The notes below the pieces were generated by a model. It did no database searches. It was not told where the DNA came from and saw only the letters and a list, made by a program, of their open reading frames with translations. The position numbers and the translations under genes were made by a program. A DNA stretch of 64,000 nt from Prochlorococcus sp. AG-363-O16 (GTDB lineage Bacteria; Cyanobacteriota; Cyanobacteriia; PCC-6307; Cyanobiaceae), in assembly GCA_003280095.1 (NCBI GenBank), contig QCGA01000001.1:124001-188000 (forward strand), given 5' to 3'. Of this stretch, positions 28,379 to 37,072 are shown one piece after another; within the stretch, counting starts at the first letter, position 1, and each line of letters starts with the position of its first letter.

Positions 28379-29152
28379 TCAGATTCCTTCACCCATCAAT
28401 CCAGGGAGATGAATACCGCATTCCTGCTTAAGTCCACCAAAACGAGTATCTCGTCCTTTAAGGCTAGAACCTTCAGGAGCACTAGAGTGCCAATCTCCAA
28501 CTGTTGAAAAACCTTTTTCAAACAAAGGATGCTGAGGTAATCCATTCTCTTTCATGTAATAAAAAACCTCTTTTGGAGTCCAATTAAGCAATGGTCTTAA
28601 TGAAAGGCGTCCCCTAACTGGATCCAACCAAGTCATAGAGCGACGATGATCTGTTTGCCCAGCTCGCACACCACTTGCCCAGCACTGCACATTTAGCTCT
28701 TCTAAAGCATTCTCAAGAGGATCAACCTTCCGAATTTTGAGATACCTCTCTAAATCCTCAATTGAGTTGTTTTCCCATAAACGACCGTACAAAGCCTCCA
28801 TACGCGCTGGTGAAATTTTGCTTTGGGCTACATGAATCCTTAACTGAAACTTCTCGATAAGCCTTTCAGCATATTGGTATGTTTCAGGTGGCAAATAACC
28901 TGTATCAACCCAGATCACAGGTATTGCAAAGCCACAATCAATTGAATTAAGCATATGTAGCAATACACTGGACTGAATCCCAAAACTCGTCGTCAAAGCA
29001 AAGTCTGACCCGAATTTGTGATGAGCCCATGTCAAACGTTCTTGAGGCGAAAGGCTCTCCAACTCAGATCTTGATGCCTCAACCATGGAAGCTAAACCTA
29101 CTTCTTGGTCAAAGTCTTTAGGTGGGGGCTCTTTGGTAAATCGTTCAGTCAT
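28379..29152 (-). CDS. cysH: Phosphoadenylyl-sulfate (PAPS) reductase
   Basis: 257 residues. Reduces PAPS to sulfite with thioredoxin in assimilatory sulfate reduction. Motifs: TTSFGIQSSVLLHML (nucleotide-binding), VDTGYLPPETY, WASGVRAGQTDHRRSM and the C-terminal catalytic ECGIHLPG. Only one Cys is seen where APS reductases have the Fe-S Cys-Cys pair, so it is the PAPS type. The start is the ATG at 29152: GGAGG lies 8 bases upstream. A GTG at 29173 would put that ribosome site inside the gene. Confidence 0.95.
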   Translation of the reverse strand: MTERFTKEPPPKDFDQEVGLASMVEASRSELESLSPQERLTWAHHKFGSDFALTTSFGIQSSVLLHMLNSIDCGFAIPVIWVDTGYLPPETYQYAERLIEKFQLRIHVAQSKISPARMEALYGRLWENNSIEDLERYLKIRKVDPLENALEELNVQCWASGVRAGQTDHRRSMTWLDPVRGRLSLRPLLNWTPKEVFYYMKENGLPQHPLFEKGFSTVGDWHSSAPEGSSLKGRDTRFGGLKQECGIHLPGLMGEGI

Positions 29153-29224
29153 AAGACCATCCTCCAATATCACGGTTTTAATGAAATTGTTTAGGGTTCA
29201 ATAATCATCCCTGGCCCAACACTA

Positions 29225-30397
29225 ATGGCCTACAACTCTCACGACTCAAATGCTTTGATCATTGTCGGAGGTGGGTTTGCGGGGCTAACAACAGCCCTCT
29301 CTATAAATCGCTTAGATGACCATAAACCCATCATTCTTATCGAACCAAAACCTAGATTCGTTTTCCTCCCCTTACTTTATGAATTATTAAGCAGGGAAAT
29401 TGAACCGTGGGAAATTGCGCCCCCATACACGACGTTACTGAGTGGTCGAGGCGTCTCCCTAGTGAGTGACAAAGTAAAAAACATCAATACGTCTAAACAA
29501 TGCTTAGTAACATCTTCAGGACTCAAGCTAGGCTACAAAAAAATTATAATTTGTACAGGTTCTAAACTTAAAAATTCTGAAATTCCTGGATTAAAAGAAC
29601 ATGCCTTAACTTTTCAAAGTCCAAAAGATGTTGAAATTCTAAGAAAGAAAATTAAACTCATCAGAGAAATCTCACATAATCATTCTCAAAATCTAGTAAT
29701 TATTGGTGCTGGTCCAACCGGAGTCGAATTAGCCTGCAAGTTATCTGACTTGCTTCAATCATCAACAAAAATACATTTAATCGAAAGCCAAGAAAGAATT
29801 CTGCCAAATGCAAAGTCATTCAATCAAGAGCAATCTGAACAAGCTCTCGAAAAACGTGGAGTTAAACTTCACTTAAAAACGCGAATAATTTCTTTATCAG
29901 AAACCACGCTCATGGTTCGAGACTATCAAAATAAATGCTATTCAATAAATAATTTCTCCCAAATAGGAGTAATATCAACAATTGGCATGTCACCAGTTAT
30001 TCCAAATATATTTCCTCTGATACCTCTCACACAATCTCGATTACCTATTAATTCTTTTTTTCAAGTCAAAGGTCTTGAAAACGTCTTTGCTCTCGGCGAT
30101 GCAGCATGCAACGAGGAAGAACCCTTGCCAACAAATGCCCAGGCCGCTATTCAACAAGGGAAGGGCTTAGCCCAAATCTTGCTAGATATGCAAGCCGGTG
30201 AACCTGTCGAACCATTCAGATTCAAAGAACTGGGAGAAATGCTTAGTCTTGGAGTTGGCGATGCCACCATGACAGGGTTTGGCCTCACTCTTTCAGGACC
30301 TCTTGCATTTCAATTGCGACGAATGACATACCTCACTAAATTACCAAGACTATCCCTAGGCTTACGTTCTGCAAGTGCTTGGTTTTTGAAGCCTTGA
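29225..30397 (+). CDS. ndh: Type II NADH dehydrogenase (FAD-dependent)
   Basis: 390 residues. Single-subunit NAD(P)H:quinone oxidoreductase on the thylakoid or plasma membrane. Two dinucleotide-binding motifs: FAD site IVGGGFAGLTTALSI near the N-terminus and NAD site IIGAGPTGVELACKL near residue 160; the FAD C-terminal motif VFALGDAA and QAAIQQGKGLA follow. The final about 50 residues form an amphipathic C-terminal membrane anchor. Nearest to cyanobacterial NdbA/B/C; which subtype is unclear. Followed by the SLC13/KtrBA group on the same strand. Confidence 0.9.
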   Translation: MAYNSHDSNALIIVGGGFAGLTTALSINRLDDHKPIILIEPKPRFVFLPLLYELLSREIEPWEIAPPYTTLLSGRGVSLVSDKVKNINTSKQCLVTSSGLKLGYKKIIICTGSKLKNSEIPGLKEHALTFQSPKDVEILRKKIKLIREISHNHSQNLVIIGAGPTGVELACKLSDLLQSSTKIHLIESQERILPNAKSFNQEQSEQALEKRGVKLHLKTRIISLSETTLMVRDYQNKCYSINNFSQIGVISTIGMSPVIPNIFPLIPLTQSRLPINSFFQVKGLENVFALGDAACNEEEPLPTNAQAAIQQGKGLAQILLDMQAGEPVEPFRFKELGEMLSLGVGDATMTGFGLTLSGPLAFQLRRMTYLTKLPRLSLGLRSASAWFLKP

Positions 30398-30485
30398 TCC
30401 CATTGCTATTAATCAAAAACGATAAGACCGTCTTTAAACGTACAAATCCGAATCAGCCCAAAAAACTTCTAATGAAACTAGCTAT

Positions 30486-32306
30486 ATGACTACAGCAATC
30501 ACCATTCTTGAAAACCAGCCAGCCTTAATAACTCTCGCTGTTTTAATTATTGCGGTGGGTTTGTTCATCACAGGCGCACTAGCGCCCGAATTAACTGGTC
30601 TGCTTAGTGTTGCCCTATTAATTGCTAGTGGCGTTCTTGACCCACAAAGAGCACTGGCAGGTTTTGGCAGCCCTTCTCTAATCACCTTAATGGGTTTGTT
30701 TGTCGTTTCGGCAGCACTATTCCGAAGTGGTGCGCTTGATCGTCTACGTGAACTAATTGCCTCGGAAAGCATTCGAACCCCACGAAGATTAATTGCACTC
30801 CTTGGGCTAGTTGTTGCTCCTATTTCAGGTGTAGTTCCAAATACACCAATAGTTGCTTCACTATTACCTGTCATTGAATCATGGTGCCATCGTCGGAAGC
30901 TATCTCCTTCAAAAGTTCTACTCCCTCTCTCATTTGCAACTGTTATTGGTGGAACCCTTACCTTGCTAGGAAGTTCGGTCAATCTCCTAATCAGTGACAT
31001 CAGCCAGCAACTTGGTTATGGCTCCCTAAAACTATTTAGCTTCACAGCTATAGGTATTCCAATCTGGCTAGTAGGAACTACTTATCTTTTATTTGCTCCA
31101 GAATCACTCTTACCTGATCGTGGAAGAGAAAAAGATGAATTGGGAGGTGATAGAAATCGGATCGGTTACTTTACCGAAGTTACTATCCCTAAAGACTCTC
31201 ATTTAGTAGGTCAATCGATTCACAACAGTCGATTACAACGACGTTTTGATGTTGATGTACTAGAACTACAAAGAGGTCGTGAACGACTACTCCCTCCTCT
31301 CGCAGATCGAAAGATTGAACCTGGAGATCGCTTACTACTAAGAATTACTCGAGCAGATCTACTCCGTTTACAGCAAGAACACACTGTTCAATTGGCAACA
31401 AGAGAATCAGGATTAACAGCGAAATATTCTTATTTGAAACCAGATGAGGCTCAAAAAACTGTAGAAGTTCTCCTCCCTGCAGGTTCAACTCTCGCTGGCG
31501 CAAGTTTAAGAGAACTCAGATTTCGTCAACGTCATAACGCAACAGTACTTGCGCTAAGACGTGGGCAACAAACCGTTCAAGAGCGTCTTGGTCAAGCAGT
31601 CTTACGCGAAGGGGATGTACTACTTTTAAAAGCCCCTATCGATTCAATTCGTGGCCTTCAAGCCAGCAATGATTTACTTGTCCTAGATCAATTAGAAAAT
31701 GATCTACCAACAGTGCGCCGAAAACCAGTAGCAATCTTAATTGCCTTAGCAATGTTAATACTACCAACAGTTACTCCATTACCTCTCGTCTCATCAGTAC
31801 TTCTAGCCGCTATAGCAATGGTTGTAGGAGGCTGTTTACCTCCCGGAGAAGTACAAAGATCAATTCGATTAGATGTGTTTCTCCTGCTGGGTTCACTATC
31901 TAGTTTTAGTGTTGCATTGCAAGCCACAGGTCTTGCTGACGTATTAGCTGATGGCCTGGAAAACTTTTTAACAGGATGGCCTACTTATACGTCATTACTA
32001 GTTATCTTTCTCTCAACAACAATTCTTACTCAAATCATAAGTAATGCAGCCTCTGTAGCACTTTTTGCACCTGTTGCAATTCAACTTTCAACAAGTCTGA
32101 ACCTCCCGCCTCAAGCACTACTCTTAACTGTGTTGTTTGGGGCCAGCCAATCTTTTCTTACTCCAATGGGATACCAAACTAATCTCATGGTATTTGGACC
32201 AGGAAGATATCGCTTCCTAGATGTCACCCGATACGGAGCAGGATTAACCATTCTGATGACCGTAATGATTCCAGCTCTAATTATTTGGCAATACGGAAGT
32301 TCCTAA
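30486..32306 (+). CDS. SLC13-family permease with two TrkA-C (RCK-C) domains
   Basis: 606 residues, about ten to eleven transmembrane spans. The divalent-anion:Na+ symporter (SLC13/DASS) family has two halves separated by a soluble stretch. Residues about 215-390 carry two tandem TrkA-C domains (YFTEVTIPKDSHLVGQSI, and VEVLLPAGSTLAGASLREL). Substrate unknown; sulfate or a di/tricarboxylate is possible from the family alone. Neighbouring KtrB and KtrA suggest an ion-homeostasis module, possibly Na+-linked. ATG start. Confidence 0.88.
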   Translation: MTTAITILENQPALITLAVLIIAVGLFITGALAPELTGLLSVALLIASGVLDPQRALAGFGSPSLITLMGLFVVSAALFRSGALDRLRELIASESIRTPRRLIALLGLVVAPISGVVPNTPIVASLLPVIESWCHRRKLSPSKVLLPLSFATVIGGTLTLLGSSVNLLISDISQQLGYGSLKLFSFTAIGIPIWLVGTTYLLFAPESLLPDRGREKDELGGDRNRIGYFTEVTIPKDSHLVGQSIHNSRLQRRFDVDVLELQRGRERLLPPLADRKIEPGDRLLLRITRADLLRLQQEHTVQLATRESGLTAKYSYLKPDEAQKTVEVLLPAGSTLAGASLRELRFRQRHNATVLALRRGQQTVQERLGQAVLREGDVLLLKAPIDSIRGLQASNDLLVLDQLENDLPTVRRKPVAILIALAMLILPTVTPLPLVSSVLLAAIAMVVGGCLPPGEVQRSIRLDVFLLLGSLSSFSVALQATGLADVLADGLENFLTGWPTYTSLLVIFLSTTILTQIISNAASVALFAPVAIQLSTSLNLPPQALLLTVLFGASQSFLTPMGYQTNLMVFGPGRYRFLDVTRYGAGLTILMTVMIPALIIWQYGSS

Positions 32307-32410
32307 TCAACGCGAAATATGTCAGCATTCAGGAAACAAGATTTATTTATTCAGCAATCAGCATTCCCTCAAATCATTGATCTTTAGAGATTCAAAAAAG
32401 GAATTCAACG

Positions 32411-33814
32411 TTGCCATTCCCTACAGCAATTCAACATACACAAGATAGATACCGTCGACTGACGGTACCTCAATTTACTGTCGTCACAGGACTATTAGTG
32501 ATATTTACGGGAGCCATCTTGCTAGCAAGCCCTCTATGTTCTAATGCACAAGTGGGGATTTGGGAAGCCATCTTCACAGCAACTTCTGCTGTCACGGTAA
32601 CTGGTCTTAGCGTCATAGATGTTGGCACAGATTTAACCAAATTTGGACAAGGTGTACTGGCCACAATGCTCCTAATTGGAGGACTGGGCTTAATGGCTAT
32701 TACAACCTTCTTACAAGGTTTCGTAGTTAGAGGTACTGAACTTAGATGTCGTCTTGACAGGGGCAAAACACTTGATGAATTTGGTGTTGGGGGCGTCGGT
32801 AGAACCTTTAGAGGGATTGTTATAACTGCAACAATATTAATCCTGATGGGTGCGGCAGCTCTCTATCACTTTGGATTCAATGATATCCCCAACCGAGGTG
32901 ATCGACTATGGGCTGCCATTTTTCACAGTATCTCTGCATATAACAATGCAGGCTTTGGACTTTGGAGCAATAGCCTTCAGAGTTACCGCAACAATTGGGT
33001 TGTCAATTGCACAATAATCACACTGATAATTTTAGGAGGCCTTGGCTGGAGAGTTACTAGTGATCTTTGGAGTAATAGGAACAATTTGAAACGCCAAAAT
33101 TTAAGCCTCCATACACGTCTAACTCTTAGAACATCCTTTCTACTAATAGTGATTGGAACCTGTGGTTTATTAATTACAGAGACTCTTGGGAATGCAGACT
33201 TTCTTGCAAATATGAATTTTCTAGAACGCCTTATCAATGCCCTATTTCAATCAGTTAGTGCAAGAACAGCTGGGTTTACAACTTTTCCCTTATCACTAGA
33301 CAGTATTTCAGATTCTGGGCTTTTATTGTTGATGGCATTAATGTTTATTGGTGCCAGTCCAGGCGGTACTGGTGGTGGAATTAAGACCACAACAATAGCG
33401 GCCCTCATGGCCGCAACCAGATCAACCTTACGTGGGCAAGAAAATGTAATTTTGCGCAATCGTCAGATTTCAGACAAGGTTGTTCTAAAAGCTGTAGGAA
33501 TCACTGTTGGATCGTTCCTTTTCGTGCTATTGATGGCCTTGTTACTTGGAATATCGAGCAATCTAGGTGGAGACAATCCTTTCTCTTTTCTTGAAATGCT
33601 ATTCACATGCATTTCCGCCTTTGCAACTGTAGGTTTCGACGTAGGGGTGACTAATCAGCTAGGTCACTTTGGCCAATTAGTTCTGTTGGTAGGAATGTTT
33701 GTAGGTCGTCTTGGCATACTTTTGCTTCTTAGCGCCATCTGGGAAGCTTTACACCGAGATCGGATTCACCAACTCAATCGCATTGGCTATCCCCGAGAAG
33801 ACCTTTATGTTTGA
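32411..33814 (+). CDS. ktrB: Potassium transporter channel subunit (KtrB/TrkH family)
   Basis: 467 residues with four M1-P-M2 repeats. The P-loop regions TATSAVTVTGLSV, HSISAYNNAGFGL, SVSARTAGFTTF and ISAFATVGFDVG form the K+ filter. A conserved Gly-rich stretch GASPGGTGGGIKTTT is intact. Forms the membrane part of the Ktr system that imports K+ with Na+. TTG start. ktrA follows 24 bp on. Confidence 0.95.
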   Translation: MPFPTAIQHTQDRYRRLTVPQFTVVTGLLVIFTGAILLASPLCSNAQVGIWEAIFTATSAVTVTGLSVIDVGTDLTKFGQGVLATMLLIGGLGLMAITTFLQGFVVRGTELRCRLDRGKTLDEFGVGGVGRTFRGIVITATILILMGAAALYHFGFNDIPNRGDRLWAAIFHSISAYNNAGFGLWSNSLQSYRNNWVVNCTIITLIILGGLGWRVTSDLWSNRNNLKRQNLSLHTRLTLRTSFLLIVIGTCGLLITETLGNADFLANMNFLERLINALFQSVSARTAGFTTFPLSLDSISDSGLLLLMALMFIGASPGGTGGGIKTTTIAALMAATRSTLRGQENVILRNRQISDKVVLKAVGITVGSFLFVLLMALLLGISSNLGGDNPFSFLEMLFTCISAFATVGFDVGVTNQLGHFGQLVLLVGMFVGRLGILLLLSAIWEALHRDRIHQLNRIGYPREDLYV

Positions 33815-33838
33815 ACGTCAATTCACAGAGGAAAGTTT

Positions 33839-34543
33839 ATGAATCAATGGTGGCAATGGTCTCCACAACAAGACACTGAGTCCCTCGGTTTCGCTGTCGT
33901 CGGCATCGGACGATTTGGTAGCGCAGTCTGTCGTGAACTCATGAGTAATGGTGCAGATGTCCTGGCCGTTGATTCATCTGAAAAAGCTATAGAAGAGTTG
34001 CGCCAACTGGAGCCTTCTATCGAAGCTCGTGTTGTGGACTGTACCGATGAAGAATCCATGAGGGAAGCAGGCATCCTAGAAATGGGCACTGTCGTTGTTG
34101 GTATCAGTGAACCAATCGAAGCTAGTATCACGACTACGTTTCTTGCTAAAGACAGCAAAGGAAGTCGAGTAAGGCAAGTTATTGCAAGAGCTACTAGTGA
34201 CTTGCACGAGAAAATGTTGAAAAGGGTTGGAGCAGACCGAGTTGTTTTTCCCTCAAGAATGCAAGGCGAACGACTCGGACTTGAGCTCGTCCGTCCCAAT
34301 CTTATGGAACGACTAGAACTCGATGATCAGACTTGTATTGACGAAATCAAAGTGCCTGATGAATTCATAGGACGTTCCCTAAGGGATTTAAACCTAAGAA
34401 AAAACTACCTTGTTAATGTTCTTGCAGCTGGTCCAACCAAAAGACTTACAGTGAACCCTCCAGCTAGCTATATCCTTGAACGAAACCATGTACTTGTAGT
34501 CATGGGACTAGTGGATGACCTAAAGAAACTTCCTGAGACATAA
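33839..34543 (+). CDS. ktrA: Potassium uptake regulatory subunit (KtrA/TrkA family)
   Basis: 234 residues. RCK-N Rossmann domain with GIGRFGSAVCREL near residue 23, and RCK-C from about residue 155 (IDEIKVPDEFIGRSLRDLNLR). Forms a ring below KtrB that gates K+ uptake by nucleotide binding. ATG with GAGGAAAG upstream. Starts 24 bp after ktrB. Confidence 0.95.
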   Translation: MNQWWQWSPQQDTESLGFAVVGIGRFGSAVCRELMSNGADVLAVDSSEKAIEELRQLEPSIEARVVDCTDEESMREAGILEMGTVVVGISEPIEASITTTFLAKDSKGSRVRQVIARATSDLHEKMLKRVGADRVVFPSRMQGERLGLELVRPNLMERLELDDQTCIDEIKVPDEFIGRSLRDLNLRKNYLVNVLAAGPTKRLTVNPPASYILERNHVLVVMGLVDDLKKLPET

Positions 34544-34548
34544 AGCCT

Positions 34549-35691
34549 ATGCACGTGCTCGGATTGATGAGTGGAACAAGTGCTGATGGAGTAGATGCTG
34601 TCTTGGCCCAATTTGAAGGCCATCCCGCGAAACCAAAATGGAAAATTTTAAATCTAGTTTCGACCCCATATCCCAACGATCTACAAAAGATAGTCATTGA
34701 CGTCGGCCAAGGGAAACAACTAAGTGGGAAAGAATGGCTAGACCTTTCAGAAACAATTACTGAAATCCATTCTATTGCGGCTCAAGCATGCGATCCACAA
34801 CAAAGATCCTCAATAGTTGGATGCCATGGACAAACTATCTACCATCGAGCTCCTAATCAGAATCAACGAGGTGCAAGCTTACAAATCTTGCAAGCCCCAC
34901 TATTAGCTCAACTTCTGAACCGCGCTGTTGTCTATGACTTTCGTTCCAAGGACCTAGCTCTTAAAGGGCAAGGAGCACCTTTAGCCCCACTTGCAGATTT
35001 TGCTCTGTTAAATCAAATTCATGGGTGGCGTTCCATTTTGAATCTTGGTGGCATTGCAAATCTCACCCTCATCCCTCCTCTAAAAGGGCCCGATAGTCGC
35101 AGAGATGTAACTGGATGGGATTGTGGTCCAGCCAATAGCCTCATTGATCTCGCTATTCAAAAACTAAGTAATGGAACGAGGAAATTTGATAGCAATGGCA
35201 CCACTGCTGCTAAAGGGACCCCTGATGAAAGAACAATCAAACAGTGGCTAAAGGAACCTTTCTTTGATCTAACTCCCCCGAAATCAACCGGGAGAGAAAC
35301 TTTTGGCCAAACCAATCTGACAAATCGCTTAAAGGACATTTCTAACCTTTCAGCGGTAAATCAAATGGCAACTATTACAGCCTTTAGCGCAGCAATAGTT
35401 GCTCATGACTTAGACAAATTAAATGAGAGAAATTCAATTCGACCCTTGGATTTACTAGTTGCGGGAGGAGGGAGAAAAAACCTCGTATTACTCAGAGAAC
35501 TCAAGAATCGCTGCCATGGAACATCTGTAAAAGTGATAGACGAAATAGGTCTTCCTGGAGACGGGCGCGAGGCTTTGGCGTTTGCCCTCTTTGCTTGGTG
35601 GCATAGTCGCAATCACCGTGCCAACTGTCCTTCCATAACGGGAGCTGCACAAAGAATAATTCTTGGAATTAGAGCTAACCCCAGTTATTAA
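34549..35691 (+). CDS. anmK: Anhydro-N-acetylmuramic acid kinase
   Basis: 380 residues, normal length. Phosphorylates and opens anhydroMurNAc released during peptidoglycan turnover. Motifs: GLMSGTSADGVDAVL (phosphate 1), GCHGQTIYHRAP, ILNLGGIANLTLI, WDCGPANSLID, and GDGREALAFALFAWW at the C-terminus. ATG start, 5 bp after ktrA. Links functionally with the GH3 hydrolase at 60468. Confidence 0.94.
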   Translation: MHVLGLMSGTSADGVDAVLAQFEGHPAKPKWKILNLVSTPYPNDLQKIVIDVGQGKQLSGKEWLDLSETITEIHSIAAQACDPQQRSSIVGCHGQTIYHRAPNQNQRGASLQILQAPLLAQLLNRAVVYDFRSKDLALKGQGAPLAPLADFALLNQIHGWRSILNLGGIANLTLIPPLKGPDSRRDVTGWDCGPANSLIDLAIQKLSNGTRKFDSNGTTAAKGTPDERTIKQWLKEPFFDLTPPKSTGRETFGQTNLTNRLKDISNLSAVNQMATITAFSAAIVAHDLDKLNERNSIRPLDLLVAGGGRKNLVLLRELKNRCHGTSVKVIDEIGLPGDGREALAFALFAWWHSRNHRANCPSITGAAQRIILGIRANPSY

Positions 35692-35726
35692 TGGACAAAG
35701 ACACACCCTTCAAAAGAGTTATTTAA

Positions 35727-36032
35727 TTAATTGCCAGAAGGTCGAAAGAAACGCAACCGACGTGGAGCACCCCTCAAACGCTTCGTTTTTTGAGCCTCTA
35801 GTGATGACCTAAAGACTTCTGTATTCGAAAGGTCAGGTGAACGAGGTTCTAATGATTTACCTTGCTCAAATATCTCAACCCCCTGCTGAATAAGTACTTT
35901 TGCCATATTGCTGACAGTGCGTGACTCCCTGGCAGCTAACACAGAGAGCCGAGAACACAAATCCTCCGGAAGAACCACCTGGATTCTTGGAGACTTGCTC
36001 TTCCCACTAGAAGAAGTTTGGCGAGTAGCCAC
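35727..36032 (-). CDS. Small ribbon-helix-helix-like DNA-binding protein
   Basis: 101 residues, GTG start. Residues about 14-50 have the ribbon-helix-helix pattern RIQVVLPEDLCSRLSVLAARESRTVSNMAKVLIQQGVEIF (split here by position: beta RIQVVLP, helix DLCSRLSVLAA, helix SNMAKVLIQQGV). The tail is basic, ending RRLRFFRPSGN. No toxin partner follows, so it is more likely a solo regulator than an antitoxin. A 6-bp dyad lies 49 bp upstream of its start and could be its operator. Confidence 0.75.
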   Translation of the reverse strand: MATRQTSSSGKSKSPRIQVVLPEDLCSRLSVLAARESRTVSNMAKVLIQQGVEIFEQGKSLEPRSPDLSNTEVFRSSLEAQKTKRLRGAPRRLRFFRPSGN

Positions 36033-36080
36033 AACCCAGAAAAACTAACGGTTACCAATAAGTGTACAGAGGTGTGCAAG

Positions 36081-36099
36081 GATAGTATCCATAACTATC
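36081..36099. promoter_or_regulatory. Dyad between the RHH gene and the 36207 gene
   Basis: Perfect 6-bp inverted repeat GATAGT-N7-ACTATC in the divergent gap between the ribbon-helix-helix gene (minus) and the hypothetical gene at 36207 (plus). Position and size suit an operator, possibly of the adjacent RHH protein. Inference from position only. Confidence 0.35.
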
Positions 36100-36145
36100 A
36101 TCCAATCAATGCTTTTCAACACTATTTAGGTAAGAGCTCATGGTT

Positions 36146-36170
36146 AAAAGCTTTGAACCAAAGGCTTTTT
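36146..36170 (+). terminator. Terminator-like hairpin followed by T run
   Basis: AAAAGC (36146-36151) pairs with GCTTTT, and the adjacent TTT pairs with AAA past one bulged G, giving a 9-bp stem and a small GAACC loop followed by T5. It faces the plus strand about 37 bp before the 36207 gene, where no gene ends, so it may end a small RNA or act as an attenuator. Confidence 0.5.
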
Positions 36171-36206
36171 CCTAAAACCTCATCCCTATTTCCACGGAAC
36201 GCAACA

Positions 36207-36560
36207 ATGAACAAATCAACCTCAAAAGCCTCGGGCAAACGCGAAACAACAAGGCCTAACGGGCCAAGTGGAACCTCCCGAAGAAATCTACGAAAGGCAA
36301 GAAAAGGTCCCAAAAAAAGTGACGTACTGATTTCTGCAGTTATTAGTACCTATCTTTTGACTCACCTACATCAAGTGCTTCAACGAGCCGAATATGGAGC
36401 AGTCCGAGAAGGTCGTAACTATCAAGCTGAAAATTTTGCAAAACTTCGAAAACTGCTTTGCATGGATGCAAGAAGCATGGAGGATGCATCAGCCTCTGGA
36501 GTAGATGGAGAGGATTTCGAGCAATTTTCTGATACGCAAATCGAGTCAAATGTGGCTTAG
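36207..36560 (+). CDS. Hypothetical protein with basic N-terminus
   Basis: 117 residues from the ATG at 36207 (an in-frame extension to 36018 runs through the regulatory gap and is unlikely). N-terminal 40 residues are Lys/Arg/Ser/Pro-rich and probably disordered (RRNLRKARKGPKK); the middle is helical (SDVLISAVISTYLLTHLHQVLQRAEYG), ending acidic. No family recognised; the basic leader suggests nucleic-acid or ribosome contact (inference). Confidence 0.6.
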   Translation: MNKSTSKASGKRETTRPNGPSGTSRRNLRKARKGPKKSDVLISAVISTYLLTHLHQVLQRAEYGAVREGRNYQAENFAKLRKLLCMDARSMEDASASGVDGEDFEQFSDTQIESNVA

Positions 36561-36593
36561 CTGAATAAGGTTTGAGAAGCATCCAAAATTTCT

Positions 36594-36824
36594 ATGAGCA
36601 GCAACGCTGCGCAGCTTTACCAACTCATTCAAAAAAACCCTGAACATACTCAAGAATTATTTCGTCAAGCACTTCAAGATCCACAAGGTGCTCTGGAGAT
36701 GATTTGCGAGCTAGGCAAAAGCGTTGGGCTCCCCGTGACCACTCAAGAGGTCAAGGAGTACGTAGCAAGCCTTGATGACGAGGAAACCAAAAAGTGGCTT
36801 ATTAAGGCTCGTGGGGGGCTTTGA
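36594..36824 (+). CDS. Nif11-like peptide
   Basis: 76 residues, ATG start. The sequence has the Nif11 leader-like helical pattern: AAQLYQLIQKNPEHTQELFR, then a short loop, then GALEMICELGKSVGLPV and the TTQEVKEYV helix, then an acidic SLDDEETKKW. It ends ARGGL. In Nif11-type RiPP precursors a GG after the acidic end is the cleavage site before a core peptide; here only one residue follows, so it is not a working lanthipeptide precursor as it stands. Its end overlaps the next gene (convergent) by 23 bp. Role unknown. Confidence 0.6.
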   Translation: MSSNAAQLYQLIQKNPEHTQELFRQALQDPQGALEMICELGKSVGLPVTTQEVKEYVASLDDEETKKWLIKARGGL

Positions 36825-36990
36825 GGATCAATTGGTCTTTCTGGAAAGATTCCTCTGAAAGAGATGGCAAAGCTTCATTGCTCCTACGGTCATAACCTCC
36901 TCCTCCAGCCAAAGTCCAGAAAAACCAATAACTTGGTATAGCAAGTCCTGCCGCCAAAACTAGAGCAGTAATTTGTTCCAGTTTGACCAT
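36802..36990 (-). CDS. Small membrane protein, hypothetical (62 aa)
   Basis: About 62 residues from the ATG at 36990 (a GTG codon precedes it). One hydrophobic helix (ITALVLAAGLAIPSYWFFWTLA) is followed by GGGGYDRR and a hydrophilic tail; the pattern is like other small cyanobacterial thylakoid or plasma-membrane proteins. Convergent with the Nif11-like gene and divergent from the ABC-F gene. Not recognised. Confidence 0.6.
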   Translation of the reverse strand: MVKLEQITALVLAAGLAIPSYWFFWTLAGGGGYDRRSNEALPSLSEESFQKDQLILKAPHEP

Positions 36991-37072
36991 CACAGTGGCT
37001 CCGGAATTGATGTGTTTACCCAGTCTGCCGTTCAGCCAAAAGAGATGATGGTCTTAGGTATATATCTCAACC

